Shown piece after piece: positions 1-13,218 of a DNA stretch of 64,000 nucleotides (within the stretch, counting starts at the first letter, position 1; each line of letters begins with the position of its first letter). The stretch covers positions 214,113 to 278,112 of the forward strand of contig SSNU01000157.1 in the NCBI GenBank assembly GCA_012064415.1. The letters are read 5' to 3'. The notes beneath the pieces were generated by a model. It saw only the letters and a list, made by a program, of their open reading frames with translations. It did not search any database and had not been told where the DNA came from. Source of the stretch: Gyrodactylus bullatarudis. Its lineage: Eukaryota > Platyhelminthes > Monogenea > Gyrodactylidea > Gyrodactylidae. The position numbers and the translations under genes were made by a program.

Positions 1-310
1 TGAAATTTAAAATTATCACTAGCAGTGAATCATTTTTAGAAAATCTGTGCATTCTAATTATTAATTTAGCCCAATCTTTCAAGCACTTTTCTAGGCGATT
101 CGACCCCAATGCTTATGACTTCGACACTTAATGGTGTTCATTATATGCAAGCACTGTTTCCTCACTGAATATGATAGAGTCTCTATCATAACGAGCTTGA
201 AAAAATATTTTAGGTTTGATAAAATATGTATATTTGATTTAAGTAGATTTCCATGTTGCCATTTTATTTCTTATTTAATTATAATTATCTATGTATATAG
301 TGGAAGTATC

Positions 311-1690
311 TCATGAAAATATCTCGAATATAATGGTCTTAAAAATAGGTATCAAGAGCATAAAATAAATTGAGTTATTGTAAATTGTAAAAGAATAATT
401 TACACATAGACCATATGCGAATCCCATGGGCCAGCCAACTTTGAGCTGGTCAATTTGATTGATCATGCGAAATTGAATTTCTTTGTCCTCAAGACCATAG
501 CCATCATTCAGCAAAGTTATAACGTAGATCAAATCGATACATAAATACTCTGAATACTCAAAATTTTTAATCGTTTCAGGGTTAGAGACAGGGTTTTCAC
601 AAAAGTACTTTGCGAGTTCTTTCAACTTTATAATATTCATTACGTAAGAGTCTCCAAGGTCACAATTATTCTCAGAGTAGGATTTACAATTATTCTTGAC
701 AGCATGAGCTGTCTTTGGGATATAGTAAAAGGCTGAGACTAATTCCAATTGTGTTGGCTTACTGCTTGCATCCCAGACTTTTAAAATATCTTTGACTATA
801 AATTGGGCTTGATATTTACATGTATTATACCTTTTTTCATCAGCAATCTTTACCCCTGTGTATTGGGTATCAGTATCGCCAAATTTGAATGTCACCTTTA
901 ATCCATCTGCTATGCATACGCTTGTCGAACCATCAGCAAAGTATTTCATTCTTGTTGCTTGGGCTCCAAACCCTTCATAACTAACAGAGTAGACTTCATA
1001 CTCACAATCGTTGATCTTTTCTCTGATAATATTTTCCGTCATTTCCGGGGTTACTTTAATATTTGAAGTCAAGGTTGTCATTTGTGTAGATCCTCCTCCC
1101 AGATCAAAACTTGTGATTTTATTCGAAATGCCACAAGTAGTAAAAGTTTGCTTGGCGAAATTCATGAAAACCCACAGCCAAAATCCTTCATCTATACCAG
1201 ACATAATTTGAGCAGAATTATCACCCACATATTTATACAAGGATTTGGAAAAGACTTCTCGCACAACGACCAGAATTTCGTTGGCTGTCTGAATTGGAAG
1301 TGCCCTGAGACCAGCTGTTGCCCTCAGATAGACATAGACTTTTTCAAGACAATAATTTTCTAGAACATCTTTCGCCTGATTAAGAAGAGCATTCATTTCC
1401 TTCTTTAAGGTCGTATGACTAGCCTTTGATCCAAGCTCACTTAGCGCGGTCATTTTACCGACTTCTTCGTATTTTTTAAGGACTATCATTCCAATTTTGT
1501 CCTTTTGGAATGAATACATGTACAATCTTGTCTTACTGCTGCCTGCATCGAATATTAAATATCTAAATACGCCTAGATCTTCACATTTATCTGGAATATT
1601 CTCTGTTATAGCTGCACTCTTTGAACATCTAAATATCTGGAGCAGTAAGTACAAGAGGATATTAATGAAAAAATGGCATCGCATAATCAT
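311..1690 (-). CDS. NTPDase/apyrase paralog A (GDA1/CD39 family), possibly membrane-anchored
   Basis: Single-exon 459-residue protein predicted to hydrolyse extracellular nucleoside tri- and diphosphates. Apyrase conserved regions are visible in order: ACR1 FDAGSSKTRLY (about residues 47-57), ACR2 RATAGLR (123-129), ACR3 DEGFWLW (167-173) and ACR4 FDLGGGSTQ (195-203), so the catalytic core looks intact. A hydrophobic N-terminus (residues 5-20) looks like a signal peptide. Unlike its paralogs it has an extra hydrophobic C-terminal tail (about 436-459), which could be a membrane anchor or GPI signal; this is inference. It is the most diverged and most distant member of the minus-strand cluster, 7.7 kb past WDR74. 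The start is the first ATG; a second ATG lies two codons on. Confidence 0.9.
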   Translation of the reverse strand: MIMRCHFFINILLYLLLQIFRCSKSAAITENIPDKCEDLGVFRYLIFDAGSSKTRLYMYSFQKDKIGMIVLKKYEEVGKMTALSELGSKASHTTLKKEMNALLNQAKDVLENYCLEKVYVYLRATAGLRALPIQTANEILVVVREVFSKSLYKYVGDNSAQIMSGIDEGFWLWVFMNFAKQTFTTCGISNKITSFDLGGGSTQMTTLTSNIKVTPEMTENIIREKINDCEYEVYSVSYEGFGAQATRMKYFADGSTSVCIADGLKVTFKFGDTDTQYTGVKIADEKRYNTCKYQAQFIVKDILKVWDASSKPTQLELVSAFYYIPKTAHAVKNNCKSYSENNCDLGDSYVMNIIKLKELAKYFCENPVSNPETIKNFEYSEYLCIDLIYVITLLNDGYGLEDKEIQFRMINQIDQLKVGWPMGFAYGLCVNYSFTIYNNSIYFMLLIPIFKTIIFEIFS

Positions 1691-4600
1691 TATTCAATTT
1701 ATTTTCCCTTCTTAGTATTATGATGATTCTGTTGTCTGATAACTCTGAAATTAGATAATTCCTTCAATTTTTATCATCCATGTTGCACAGTGATTTAATG
1801 ATACATGAGAACAATTGAGAGATCTGTTGAAATACTAACTCTTGGAGTTGTATACAGACATTACAGGCACTACCAATAGTAATATCTTTGAGTATGTGGT
1901 TTAACCAATTTGAAAATCCAGACGTTTCACTGACTCAGAGAAGATGTGAGTTATTAATATCCCTTGATTATATAACAATATGACTTGTATGTATAGTATC
2001 TACTAGTACTGTATTATTATGTGGATAACTTTTTCCGGATAAGGTAGAGTTGACCAAATATTCTTTCCTTTAATTTATATATATCACCATCACATAATCA
2101 TTACTATCATTATCATCATTATGATAAACACACTTTTTTTCTAATCGTCAAATGAGAAAAGAAAGACTTTTACTTTATATCATATATGTTATATGCAATA
2201 CATCATAATGTATATTTTCATATATTGAACGTATGATATGTATAGTATTTTGTGTCTTCCATGATGGCAATGGTGATTTGAATTATAAGTTTTGGGAATT
2301 ATACTGCATGATGTAAATTTACTTTTGTGAGTGTGTGCGTGTTATTTGAAATAATAAATGTGCTCTATAACTTGGCAAACTGGTGGAAAATGATAAGGAA
2401 GAGGGAAACAAACAACTCTCCAAGGTAGAATGTTTCACTTTCACGAAACCACCATGTATGACATTTGATTGACTTGATGGGATATTTGATGCATATTTGT
2501 TCCGAATGACTTGACTTAAATCAGAGCAAACATTTTGAATTCAACAGACGACTCTCCAGCTTGAGACAAATTTAGTCGAAATAGGCAAAAGGTTATATCT
2601 TTACAATATCAATGTTGTTATTGAGTAGAATTCAGCTTCAGTAATCCAATGAGCATTTCAATTCTCATTGGGAATCTCTTTCAACAACTGCTACTGCTAT
2701 AAATTTTGTTTCTGTCAAATCATTCATGAAGGGAACAGAGAGAAAGATATATTTCCTTCGAAATTATCGAGCAATGATTGCTTTTTCTATTAAAAAAAGA
2801 ACGGATATGCTTATCAAGTGATACACAGGCTAATTAAAAGTTTAAACTCTACCCGTGTGCTAGACACTTGGTTAAACCAAAGTAGAACATACTAGCATAT
2901 ACATGCTTTTTTTCATTGGGGAAAAAATAGGAAATTGCTTGACTGTTGATTAGTTTCGTTCAAATGAATACACATTAATGAATTAGAAATAGATTTTTAA
3001 TATATAACAAATTAAAATCATTCAAACTGTCTCATTTCATATTTCGAATTTGTTCAATTTTTCTTTTCGATGATTATCAAAATCTAAGCATTTTTTTGAA
3101 TATAAAACTGTTTATGTTTTCGAGTTTATTCTGACATACAAAATCTCGGGGAAAATGACAATTTTTAGCTTGTGCCAAAATTTTTCAATGACTTTCACTA
3201 AATAAGATTTTTGAAAAGGTTTTGCAACATTTCAAATAGGGCCAATGGTAAAAATTGAGTCTTTATTTACAGACCCTATAACACATGTTATGTATGAGGC
3301 CTGATGAGAACTGACGAAAATAAAACCATTTATTTACCTAAATCCCTCGACGTTTTAACAATACTCAAGCTTACAATCAATCAATTTTTTAAAACCACAA
3401 ATTTTCCTTTCATCTTTGAGAGAAAAACTTTCTTTCCTTCTATCAATCTAACTGGTTTGAATTCCAATTTTTTTCTCAAGAATTCAATCAAACATTGTTA
3501 TTTCTCTCGATTCTCCTGAAAAGAACCAAGTCTTATTCATTCATGTTTCTTAAAACAAGATGAGTTATTCTTGTTTGAGTTATAATTTCGATTGCAGTTG
3601 AAATCTACATCTATTTCCAATATAGTTGTAAAAAAGTTTTATATTCATAGTAATAATATTTTTTTCTTTCTTTTTACAGTTGCACTCCTTCTCTTGTGAT
3701 TGTTTCAATTCTGAAATATTCTACATTCGTGTCACTGTTTGTTTAACATGTTTTGTTTAAAAAGTTGAGTCTACTAAAGGTTACTTTATGTATTATATTA
3801 GAGTAAAGATGGATTATCTCAAAATTGAAGAAGCTGAAATTTCATTTTTTATGTACTTTAGTGATTTCTGTTTCAATCAGTATTCCAATATCTTTCTTTG
3901 GCTCCCATCAAATCAACAATGTGCCATAAAAAATTCATGTCCCAATGAAATTCATTCCAAGACTAGTCTTGAATCCTCTCTTGATGAAATCTTCCATACA
4001 CATACATATTATTATTACAGCTGAGCAAGACTTCTCTACGGACTACCCTGAAATAAACATTTTTTCATTGAAACTGCGTAAAATTTCTCTCTTTTAATGA
4101 AAAGTCTTACTTTCTCTTTATTAATTAAACATACTTGATGTATTGACTAAGGCAGTCAGAAATTCAAGAGTACTTTGAACAAAGTTTTATAATTAAACTT
4201 ACTCAAAATTTTAATTTCATAGTCTCTTCAAATTCACAAATTATTACATTGTATTGTTTTAAATCTCAAAATTAAAAGTTTTGAACAAGCCAGATTATGC
4301 AATGAAAATTTAGTACTGATCCAGCTTATTTACTAATGGTGATTTTTCAGCATAAAATAATCGGTTTTATTTCAGAGTCTATTATTTCATGGAAAAATAC
4401 GCACTATAGTATGAATCTTGTCTCTTCTAAAAGTTGGCCATTTAGAACATTAGATAGCTTTTTTATTCTCATACTATCCAAATCATCAGTTATGACTTGA
4501 CTTCTTCAGGGAATAGATGTATTTATTAATTTCTTCTTCGATATCTATCTATATCTATTCTATAGTCAGATGTATAATAAAAATTTATTAGGACAATAGG

Positions 4601-5700
4601 GGTGTAAGTTAAACACTAAATTTCCCCCTGAATATCTTCCTAAACATGTACACGTTATTCTCTGGATAATTTCATGTGTGAAAACATTATGTCGAAAAAT
4701 TCTCGATCAACATTTTTTCACTCTCTACAGTAGTTTCTACAACTTGGATTACAGCGTTGGTATTCTTATTTACTTAACTTACAAATTTCATCGTTATTAT
4801 CATTATTATTATCTTCATGTTAATAGAGAGAAATAAGGAAATTCTTTGATTGTGATACGACTTGAATCCTTTTGCAAACCTACGTGTATTATAATACAAT
4901 AAAAAAGAAATTCAATATACAGTATATATATAGAGGAAGAATGATAACCATGGAAAAATCTTAACCATCAATACTGCAGTAGTATTGTACTTAAAGTGTA
5001 ATCTCATAATCATGTGAAAAAATTATTTGATCACAATCAAATTGAAATTACTGCTACAGTTAAGAGAGAAAGAGTAGATAAATTGTAGTGGCATATTTTC
5101 TGCACATATTGTGTGTTGCAAGTTTATCTTGATAAATCTCAATTGAAATACACACTTGCATAAATTTAATCTAGAGGATTTCTAGAGGAGACAATCTCGG
5201 CAGACATCTCACAATGTTGACTGTTACACTACACTACATAATGATAATGTGGGATGAAATTTTGTCACTTCACATGACCTAGATTCTTGATATTAGTGTC
5301 CCTGTATATTGAGTAAGGATGAGACCTTCGTCATGAAATTCCCAAATTTACTTTACTTTCTCCCAGAAATGTTCTATGAATCAATCTGAGATTTTACTTT
5401 TATTAACACATGAGTTTAAGAATTTATAGTAGAAATATTCATTAATTTGAATCTTTGCGGGAATTAAAAAGTGTGATTTTCGATTCAAATTTTGTCTACT
5501 AGAACAAAGTAAGAAACATGTCATCAAGTTCGATAGAATATTTCTCTTGTAATGTAAAAAAATTTGGTTTGAGAGAAAGGCCAGAATGATCGAGGAAATT
5601 TGTATAACTCCAATATACATAATTATAACATATTTTATTAATAAAATTTATCTTTAACAAAAGTTACCTGAACCTTTATTTTACTAATTCGGATATAAAG
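1691..5700. other. intergenic, AT-rich, no gene recognised
   Basis: About 4 kb of AT-rich DNA with short homopolymer and (CAT)n-like patches near 2.1 kb. Open frames here are short and have compositions expected of AT-rich noncoding sequence. I see no conserved motif, tRNA or convincing exon. Confidence 0.5.
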
Positions 5701-6392
5701 CTAGTTAATATGAAGATGGGAATTTATGATTTTTACAAAATTCTTGTTTCTTTATCAAGAAATCGAATTTGATCAATATTTTTTGAAATCTAGATCATGA
5801 GGCCCTTTTTCACGATACAGAGAAAAAAAATTTGGAAAAAATCAATTTTTAAGGAAAATACGGCAAATTTGAAATCTTGAAGAAGCGCCAAATTCCCATT
5901 TTTTTGAACTTTGAGTTGAAAATTTTTGTTGATTTCAATGTGAGAGAGTGATCAAAAGTTGATTTTTAGGATCACAATAAGACGAAAAAATTAAATATAC
6001 TGAATCTGGTTTTAAGAATCACTCCATAATCGTGTCACAATCAAATTTAATTTTTTCATCATTTTCCCTACTTGAAAGTGGATGCAATTTGATATTTCAA
6101 GATCCCAGAAAAATGACGAATTCATCAAAATTTTTATGATGATAATCGCTTTTTTTGTCTTATTGTGATCCTAAAAATCAACTTTTGATCACTCTCTCAC
6201 ATTGAAATCAACAAAAATTTTCAACTCAAAGTTCAAAAAAATGGGAATTTGGCGCTTCTTCAATTTTCCTTAAAAACTGATTTTCTCCAAATTTTTGATC
6301 TAGATTTCAAAAAATCTTGATCAAATTTGATTTCTTGATGAAAAATTAAGAATTTTGTAAAAATCATAAACTCCCATCTTCATATTAACTAG
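5701..6392. mobile_element. foldback element, about 0.7 kb, long terminal inverted repeats
   Basis: The ends are inverted copies: it opens with CTAGTTAATATGAAGATGGG and closes with the reverse complement. Homology runs roughly 250-280 bp inward on each side, including the stretches around 5945-5990 and 6165-6210. The centre has no coding frame. Related termini occur near 50.0-50.1, 56.2-56.8 and 63.5-64.0 kb, so this is a dispersed non-autonomous family. I found no clear target-site duplication, so the superfamily is not assigned. Confidence 0.75.
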
Positions 6393-7725
6393 GTGTAGTT
6401 TATCTAACTTTCTTGTCTGGAATTTAATGATTTATCTATCATTTATTAATTGGATTCTCAAGGTTCAAGATATAGATCAAGGCTTTCCTTTCCATCTGGA
6501 CCAGCCCTCTCTATATTCTGATGTCTGGATGGTGATAATAGTTGAAAGTCTACTTCTTCTTTCCACTGTGGATGAATAAACAAGTAATGGATAGATTGAA
6601 AAGTGTCTATGAAGCAATACTTTAATCAGGGTTTTCTGCACACTCTTGGCATAAATTAAATCCTAATACACTACCACTGCTAATAATCATGATCAAAATC
6701 AAGGCTATTCTTTGCATATGATAAGGGATTCAAACAAATAGACAAAGTGAGAGGTCTTGATAAAATTGCCCCTTATATGAAAACTGTTTAAATTGATATT
6801 GTATCACTCTATGGTGTGCATTTTCTAGCGTAAATAATCTACATTTGTTTATTTATCTGAAGAAATCCACTACTCTGGTAAATTTCACGGGGACTATGTG
6901 TTTAGTGGAATAGTTTGTCATTTTTACCAGAAAATAGCTCTATCACAATGAATAACATGACAATGCTCGCGATACACTAATTGAAAGCTACAATTTAATG
7001 TCACTTGATCGATTAGAGAGGTTTATAACAAACTAAATACAGTACAGTTTACATATTTAAGGCCTACAAATTATTATACTACAATTTGTAAGTTTTATTT
7101 CTGGATTATGACTAATAAATTTATTTTTCATTTTTGATATGGGGTTCTCCCCCATAAACAAGAAATGTTTGGATAATTCAGATTTAGTAGTACAATCAAT
7201 GTTGAAAAAAAAGGTTAAAGTATTAGGTTTTTTTGCTTGATATTAATCAAATCGTATCCTTTCTTTGAATAAAACTTTTTCTTTGCCATTATTATGCACT
7301 GACCAAAAAGTTCTCTCACTCAGCTTGATTGCGATTCACCGTATATTTTGGCATTGCTTTAACACTCCTATGAATATATATTTATACGCTAACATTTTCA
7401 AGCTGTAAAGTTCAAGCTGATTGTATCGAAGCATCAATCTATCGATTTGAAATCAGAAGCCCAGTCTTGTTATTACTTTTTATTTTAGTTTCACTCCATA
7501 CAAGTGATAATTAAATTTTGTATTCATTTGACAAACTATATTAATTAAAGACTTGATTGTTCATCCTTTAGATTCTCTGACTAAAGTGCTATCATTTATT
7601 GATCACGCGCACTTTTAATTTAAATTCTATCAAGAGAAATTATCAATTCCAATTTATAAGCTAGCATGGGATTAAATAAAATAAAGTATCCTAATTTGGG
7701 TGATGGTTCTATTTGAAAATATGCC
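6393..7725. other. intergenic, no gene recognised
   Basis: AT-rich sequence with no open frame or motif that I can support. Confidence 0.4.
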
Positions 7726-7904
7726 ATGCTCTCTCTCTCTATCTTTCTAATAACAATGAATTATCGTGAGTACCTATTTTTGATATTTATCTTAATATTA
7801 TTGAATATTTGTATTCATACAATCAAGATTTATTATTTGCACACAAGTCTGGTTGAAGATTTGATAATACATTTCGTTTTTCTTTGCCATACCGATGAAA
7901 CAAA

Positions 7905-8052
7905 CAGTCGTCTAAAGGACGCAGATTTCTCTACATTTTTGTGGGACAAGACAAAATCAGGTGAGTTAATGACACATGTCCATAGTAAACACTTACTGGA
8001 AGTATGCTTAGTAAGTCCAACTTTTAGACGGCATCATACACCTTCTCCTTGA
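7905..8052 (+). CDS. possible C-terminal exons of an unrecognised small gene
   Basis: A short open stretch reads KDADFSTFLWDKTKSG and is followed by a canonical GTGAGT donor. A 51-nt candidate intron then ends in an AG just before a frame reading VSPTFRRHHTPSP and a stop. Because 51 is a multiple of three, the frame is also open without splicing. I do not recognise the protein and could not find the upstream exons, so this may be chance. Confidence 0.2.
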
Positions 8053-9369
8053 TTAAACCCTCTTGGTCGTCATTCATGAAAAATAGGTTGAAGAGGGAAT
8101 TCATGCACACATTGCTGACAAAATAGCTATTTTTTCATTAGCACAAAAAATTACTATGCAACCCCTCTAGATTTCCCTCTCAAGATTCAAATCTTAGAAA
8201 ATCGTAAAGATCCTCTTTGAATGAAAATTGTTTTCCCCTCTTGCTTTGGAAGAACAAGCACATGTCTGCGAATTTTCTCATTGAATGAACATAAGAATGT
8301 GCTATCGGAAATTCACATTCACAAAGTAAGATCAAGTTTTATTGTTTTTTTCTTGTAATCAAAAGCTCTTACCACTTTAGAATTTATTTATACAAATTAA
8401 TACTAAATCAAAGTGAAGTCCCTCCAAATTGACAGGCGAATCTCAATCTTCTCGCCTTTATCAGCTGACTGACTTCAAGAGAACCGTAAAAGAAATAAGA
8501 ATATATCATATTTTCCCTCATAAGAAGACATGGAACTGATTTTTGGTAAAAACCTAAAGATACCCAAGAAATAAATTCTGTAGATTTATATTTTTCCATT
8601 AGTTTAAAATTTATTAAAGCTTTCAAAATATTCATTTTCCCTTCAAGAGTGAGATTAAAGATTGAAATGCATTCGAATTTATCCTTCCAAAATTAAATCT
8701 CAAAATTTCTTGGCATTTTCACTAATTAATAATTTAACCCTTTTGGTGCCCAGAATCTGAGGCCCTCAACTTAAACTTTAATTGATCCGGAAATTTGCCA
8801 AACCAATAGAGTTACTCAAGATACAATTTGAGTAAATAATTTGAAAGGGATAAAAATAATTATTGATTGATTAATGAATTGAATTTGAGAAGTGCTTCAT
8901 CCCAGATTGATAGTTTCAACTTTCTTTATAAAATACATGTTGTGTTGCTTGTCAGGAAATAGAATATTGCAAGCACTTGTTTACAAGCAGACATAGAAAA
9001 TTAGTATCAAATATTTTACCAAATCCGGATTGAATCAATGCTGGAATAAATAAGTAAGCTGACAAATTAAAATATACACCAGCTCGATTTCTTTCGCTAA
9101 ATGGGATCTTTCGTGATTAAAAGCAATAATAGAGGATTAACTAACGCGGTTTTAGATGATGATTTGACATTAAAATGATAATTTCAATTAGAAATCTTAG
9201 GTAAGAAATTTTTCTCTAAAATGAATAAAATTCTATTTGTAACTTATAACCATAGTCAAGCAACAGTTTTGAATCTAATTTATAGATAGATAAAAATAAA
9301 TACCATTTTTCATAAATAATTTTTTATTAAAAAATAATAATTACTTAAAAGTAGTTTGTTTTTATCATT
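8053..9369. other. intergenic, with one piggyBac-like terminus
   Basis: No gene recognised. Near 8732-8748 a TTAA is followed by CCCTTTTGGTGCC, which matches the terminus of the piggyBac element at 60.17 kb with one or two changes. It looks like a solo or degenerate end. Confidence 0.4.
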
Positions 9370-10834
9370 TTATTTTTTCATTCTTTTAAGATATGACCTT
9401 GATGGCCTTATCTCTGATTTTGATATCTTTTTCGAAAATGGTTCAGTTGAATTTTTCATAGCCTCCTTTTCCTTTTGGGCTTGTCTCTTTTTAGCTTTCC
9501 TCTGATTGCTCAACTCTTCATAGAGTTTGTTATTTTCTTCGTCAACTCTTTTTGCACTCGAGTAGTAGAGTTTAGTCTTGTCTTTCAATTCTTCCTGCTC
9601 CTTTTTGGCAACAATCTTTTCAAGATTCTTGAATGAAGCCGAGTCTTTGATAAGAACAAAGTCAGGCTGTATTTTCAAATAAATACTTTTAATTCGTTTG
9701 GGTTCATAAAGGTCACCTGAAGAGAACTTGTGAATTCTAATTGAGCGATCAAGAGAGGCGACCATAAGATAGTTTTCATTCAAAAATTCTGCTCTCTTTG
9801 AGAGATTTTGCAAAGACGTAGGTAGGGAAAATCTTGTAATAAGACTGGTAATAGCTCCTTTGGCAGGAATTAAACCTTTTACGCCATCTGGAACCAAAGG
9901 ACCTTTCGAACCAATAGAGCTGGTGATGTTTATTGATTCAGAAGATGTTGAGAGACAGGCTTCAGGCATTCTACAATCTAAGACGCTAATATCGCCAATG
10001 TAATTTCCAACTAGAACCTTTAAACTGCTACCAATGCAAAATGGCAATGCAGCTACCCTTGTTATAGGCCTCTGGGTGACTGGATCAGGAATATGGGCTC
10101 TACTCTCTCCACTTCCAACAATAATTTTTCCATGTTTACGACTACAACGCCATGAGGTACGTGACACGGGTCTTCTTGAACCAGTGCGAATATCATAAAA
10201 CTGAACCTCGCCAATCCTTGAACCAATGCAGATCAGTTTACCTTCAAATTCTGGAACAAATGAAATATCTGAAATCCAAACAGGAACAGCAAGATCCAAA
10301 ATGTCATTTCGACAATTTTTAGCAGTGAAAATCGGCTCACTACTCAAAGAATTGATGTCGTAAACTTTGAGATTCTCGTCTCTACCACCGGTAGCAATAT
10401 AGTTGTCATAAAATCGTATACGATTGGCTTTCTCAGAAAATTTCATCGAAAGGTTAGTATCTTTTCTGTTGATAATAGCTGAACCGTCGGCATGCGATAT
10501 GAATGTGTAATCATCACAATTGAATAAGTTTACTACTGGTGATGAACTTTTATCATGACCTAAAGAAAAGTCCTTAATTTTTTTCGATAGAAGAGAGAAA
10601 GATTTTAATCCACCATCTTTGGTCGCAATCAAAATATCAGACTGATATTTATTTGCCCAACACATTGCTGTTATATTTAATCCTTTGAGATTAGCAATTG
10701 TATGGGCCTTGTAAGAAGTACAATCATAGGCTAGAATAATCAAATATGTATTTATTACCTCGAACAATACCTAACTTGGAAGCAAATATCACATCTGAAT
10801 AGTAACCTTGAGAATCGTCCTGAACATTACACAT
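9370..10834 (-). CDS. WDR74: WDR74/NSA1-like WD40 ribosome-assembly factor
   Basis: Two exons (10759-10834 and 9370-10730) joined across a 28-nt intron give a 478-residue protein. The ATG at 10834 precedes an N-terminus of the first WD blade type, and the phases match. WDR74 hallmarks are present: GGRDENLKVYDI, then AKNCRNDILDLAVPVW (compare AKNVRND.LDL.VP.W in known WDR74), and a C-terminal blade with ASLDRSIRIHKF followed by YLK. The last 80 or so residues are lysine-rich and helical, fitting a nucleolar protein. WDR74/NSA1 acts in maturation of the large ribosomal subunit precursor. An extra loop around SRTSWRCSRKHGKIIVGSGE differs from the family; it could be an insertion or a short unspliced intron. 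It sits between apyrase paralogs A and B on the same strand. Confidence 0.88.
10731..10758 (-). other. 28-nt intron of WDR74
   Basis: Starts GTAATA and ends TTCTAG on the minus strand. Removing it joins exon phase 1 to phase 1 and gives a continuous family-like N-terminus. Confidence 0.7.
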
Positions 10835-11305
10835 TTTTTATATTTTGTACTAGTTTAAACGAAAATCTGATAGTACAGCAGTCTTGATGTCTTATAACAA
10901 ACTCAAGTTAAATAATTAAAATTCAAATTTTTTGAATGTTACTGTAGTACTGTAAGTTACAGTCTGTAACAGTACTGAAACTTATTTAATAATTGACTAT
11001 TATTATTAGGTCTAGACGGTGTAGCATAGTACATAGTATACATTTTATTTATCTTCTTAGGATTAATTAAAATATCATTATTTCTTCACATTCGCTGGTG
11101 ATGAATCTCTCGGCCCGATGAGTCTCGGGGACCGAAGGAATTTTCAAATCGATAATTTTTCAACTGACAATAACCGTGAGTTTTTATTATATATTAATAA
11201 TATAAATTTTATTTACTGAACTATACTAAGATAAAGATTTTTCAATTCTGAAGCATAAGTTATGATCATTTTAATAATATAGGATTATTATTTGAGTTTT
11301 CGCAA

Positions 11306-12598
11306 TCACGCAGAGTCTGTCATTTTTGCAAGGCCGTATGCGAATCCTGTGGCCCAAATTGCACTATGACCATTAACTTTACTAAGCATGTGCAATGTTA
11401 CAGCTTCATTTCTTAAACCATAACCATATGCCAAGACAGCCTCCATCCAGACTAAATCTATGCACAAGTATTTAGAAAACATCATATTGGCAATGATTTC
11501 AGGATCATCTACTAGTTTTTTACAATGTCGCCTAGCTAGTTGGTTTAATTCTTCAACTGTTATAACGTACTCATTTTCAGAGCATCCTTCTGTTTCGAAA
11601 CTCTTACATCCTTTATCAATTCCCATTGCTACCCTCGTTACATAGTAAAAAGAGGCTATTAGATAAAGTTTGTCGGGAATATTTTCTTTATCCCATACTT
11701 CCGCAATTTTTACAGCATTAGCATACTTTTTGGCTTCTTCAAGACATTTTTCATAAGTTCCTTTCCCGCCATGACCTGTTCCAGTGAACTGAGCTTCAAA
11801 ATCACCAAACTTAAAATCATCTGTTACTCCATCAGCCATGCATTCGCTTGTCATTTTGTTGTTAACAAAAAAGTTTTTTCTATTAGCTTGTGCACCAGCG
11901 GGCTCATAACTAACCGAATAAACTTGATAGGGACATCCTAAATTAATTGAAACTACATCTTCAACCATTTCTTCTTTATAATTGATTTTTGATTTCAAAG
12001 TTGCGAGTTGTGTTGATCCTCCACCCAAGTCGAATCCCTGTACTTTATTTCCTGGTCCACAGGCCAAAAAATTTCCCAAGACATAGTTCATAAACACCCA
12101 AAGCCAAATTCCCTCCTCTTGACCTGTGAACATTTTAGCTGAATCCTCTCCCACATTTTTGAACACAGATTTTGAGAATTTATTCCGGCATTTTTGAAGA
12201 ATCTTTTCAGCCAAATCTCTGTCCAGTGATCTCAATCCTGCCGTGGCTCTCAGATAAATTGGAGTGCTTGGAATACAGAGTGGATTTATTACTTCTTTTG
12301 CATCGTTTAAGATTTTTCCGATTGCAGCGCCCAATGTCGTAAAAGTGGCAGGAGTAAATGAGCTCAGAGCAGTGAATTCACCAACTTTAGTTGAATATTC
12401 AACCTGCCAATCATAATTATTCTCGTCCATTCCCAATCTGTAGTAATAAAGACGAGTGTTTGTACTTCCAGCATCGAAAATAAGATATCTCTTTTTAGTC
12501 TCACAATCATCCTTGGATTCTTCATTAAATTTAACTACCATAGACATGTGCTGATCCAGCAAAAGGGCTAAAATCAAAATGGCTAATTTTATCTTCAT
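11306..12598 (-). CDS. NTPDase/apyrase paralog B, secreted
   Basis: Single-exon, 430 residues, starting at an ATG with a clear signal peptide (MKIKLAILILALLLDQHMSM). Intact apyrase regions: ACR1 FDAGSTNTRLY (about 41-51), ACR2 RATAGLR (117-123), ACR3 GQEEGIWLW (159-167) and ACR4 FDLGGGSTQ (189-197). The ribose/phosphate-binding glycine loops and the ACR3 glutamate are present, so it is predicted active on extracellular ATP/ADP. No C-terminal membrane segment follows, so it is probably soluble. Many cysteines align with paralogs D and E, consistent with a disulfide-bonded secreted protein. It is separated from paralog C by the Mutator-like and Penelope insertions. Confidence 0.93.
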   Translation of the reverse strand: MKIKLAILILALLLDQHMSMVVKFNEESKDDCETKKRYLIFDAGSTNTRLYYYRLGMDENNYDWQVEYSTKVGEFTALSSFTPATFTTLGAAIGKILNDAKEVINPLCIPSTPIYLRATAGLRSLDRDLAEKILQKCRNKFSKSVFKNVGEDSAKMFTGQEEGIWLWVFMNYVLGNFLACGPGNKVQGFDLGGGSTQLATLKSKINYKEEMVEDVVSINLGCPYQVYSVSYEPAGAQANRKNFFVNNKMTSECMADGVTDDFKFGDFEAQFTGTGHGGKGTYEKCLEEAKKYANAVKIAEVWDKENIPDKLYLIASFYYVTRVAMGIDKGCKSFETEGCSENEYVITVEELNQLARRHCKKLVDDPEIIANMMFSKYLCIDLVWMEAVLAYGYGLRNEAVTLHMLSKVNGHSAIWATGFAYGLAKMTDSA

Positions 12599-13209
12599 TC
12601 CTCTTTTCTTTCCTGAAAAGTATTAAAAATAGCTTAAAACGTTTCTGATGTTCCTATTCGAAAATAAGTTCCATTTTATAGTCTAAATAGGCTATTTGTT
12701 AGTTAGTGTGTAAATAAAAGCTCCACTTTGCCATAAAATTGAGCATAGTCACATTTTAAGGGGCTGACGTATAAAAGATTTTTAAATCTCTTGGTTTTTT
12801 TCCTTTCCTATTAGCTAAAATTTTAGGATATATTCATTAATGAAGATTCCATAATATTATAATTACTATAATTAATTATTAAATAGCAAAAGTTTAAAAG
12901 GTGTCTTTTGAAATTTAGGTCTTTTGCTTATTATCTCAGCTCACAGACATCCTACTTTTTTTAAATACCAGATTCGTGATCAGCGTTAAATTTTACATCA
13001 GAATTTTTTAACTAGAAATAACCAGCCAGACCCCACCTCCACCCGTGTTATTAACCAGCGAAATATAAAATTTGAACCATTTACGAATAAATTTCAGATT
13101 ACATAATACGAGATAAAAATTTCATATTTCATGAGACTTGATAGCAACTGTATTTTTTATAATTTGATAAGATATTCCAATAACTCTAAATTATCCAGTT
13201 ATACTATAA
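12599..13209. other. upstream spacer of apyrase B
   Basis: AT-rich. Around 13020-13070 there is a C-rich stretch followed by GCGAAATATAAAA, which faintly resembles the Penelope terminal region found elsewhere, but too weakly to call. Confidence 0.35.
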
Positions 13210-13218
13210 TTAATAATA
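13210..13218. repeat. 9-bp target-site duplication (left) of the MULE
   Basis: TTAATAATA immediately before the left terminal repeat. The identical 9 bp follow the right end at 14409-14417. Confidence 0.85.
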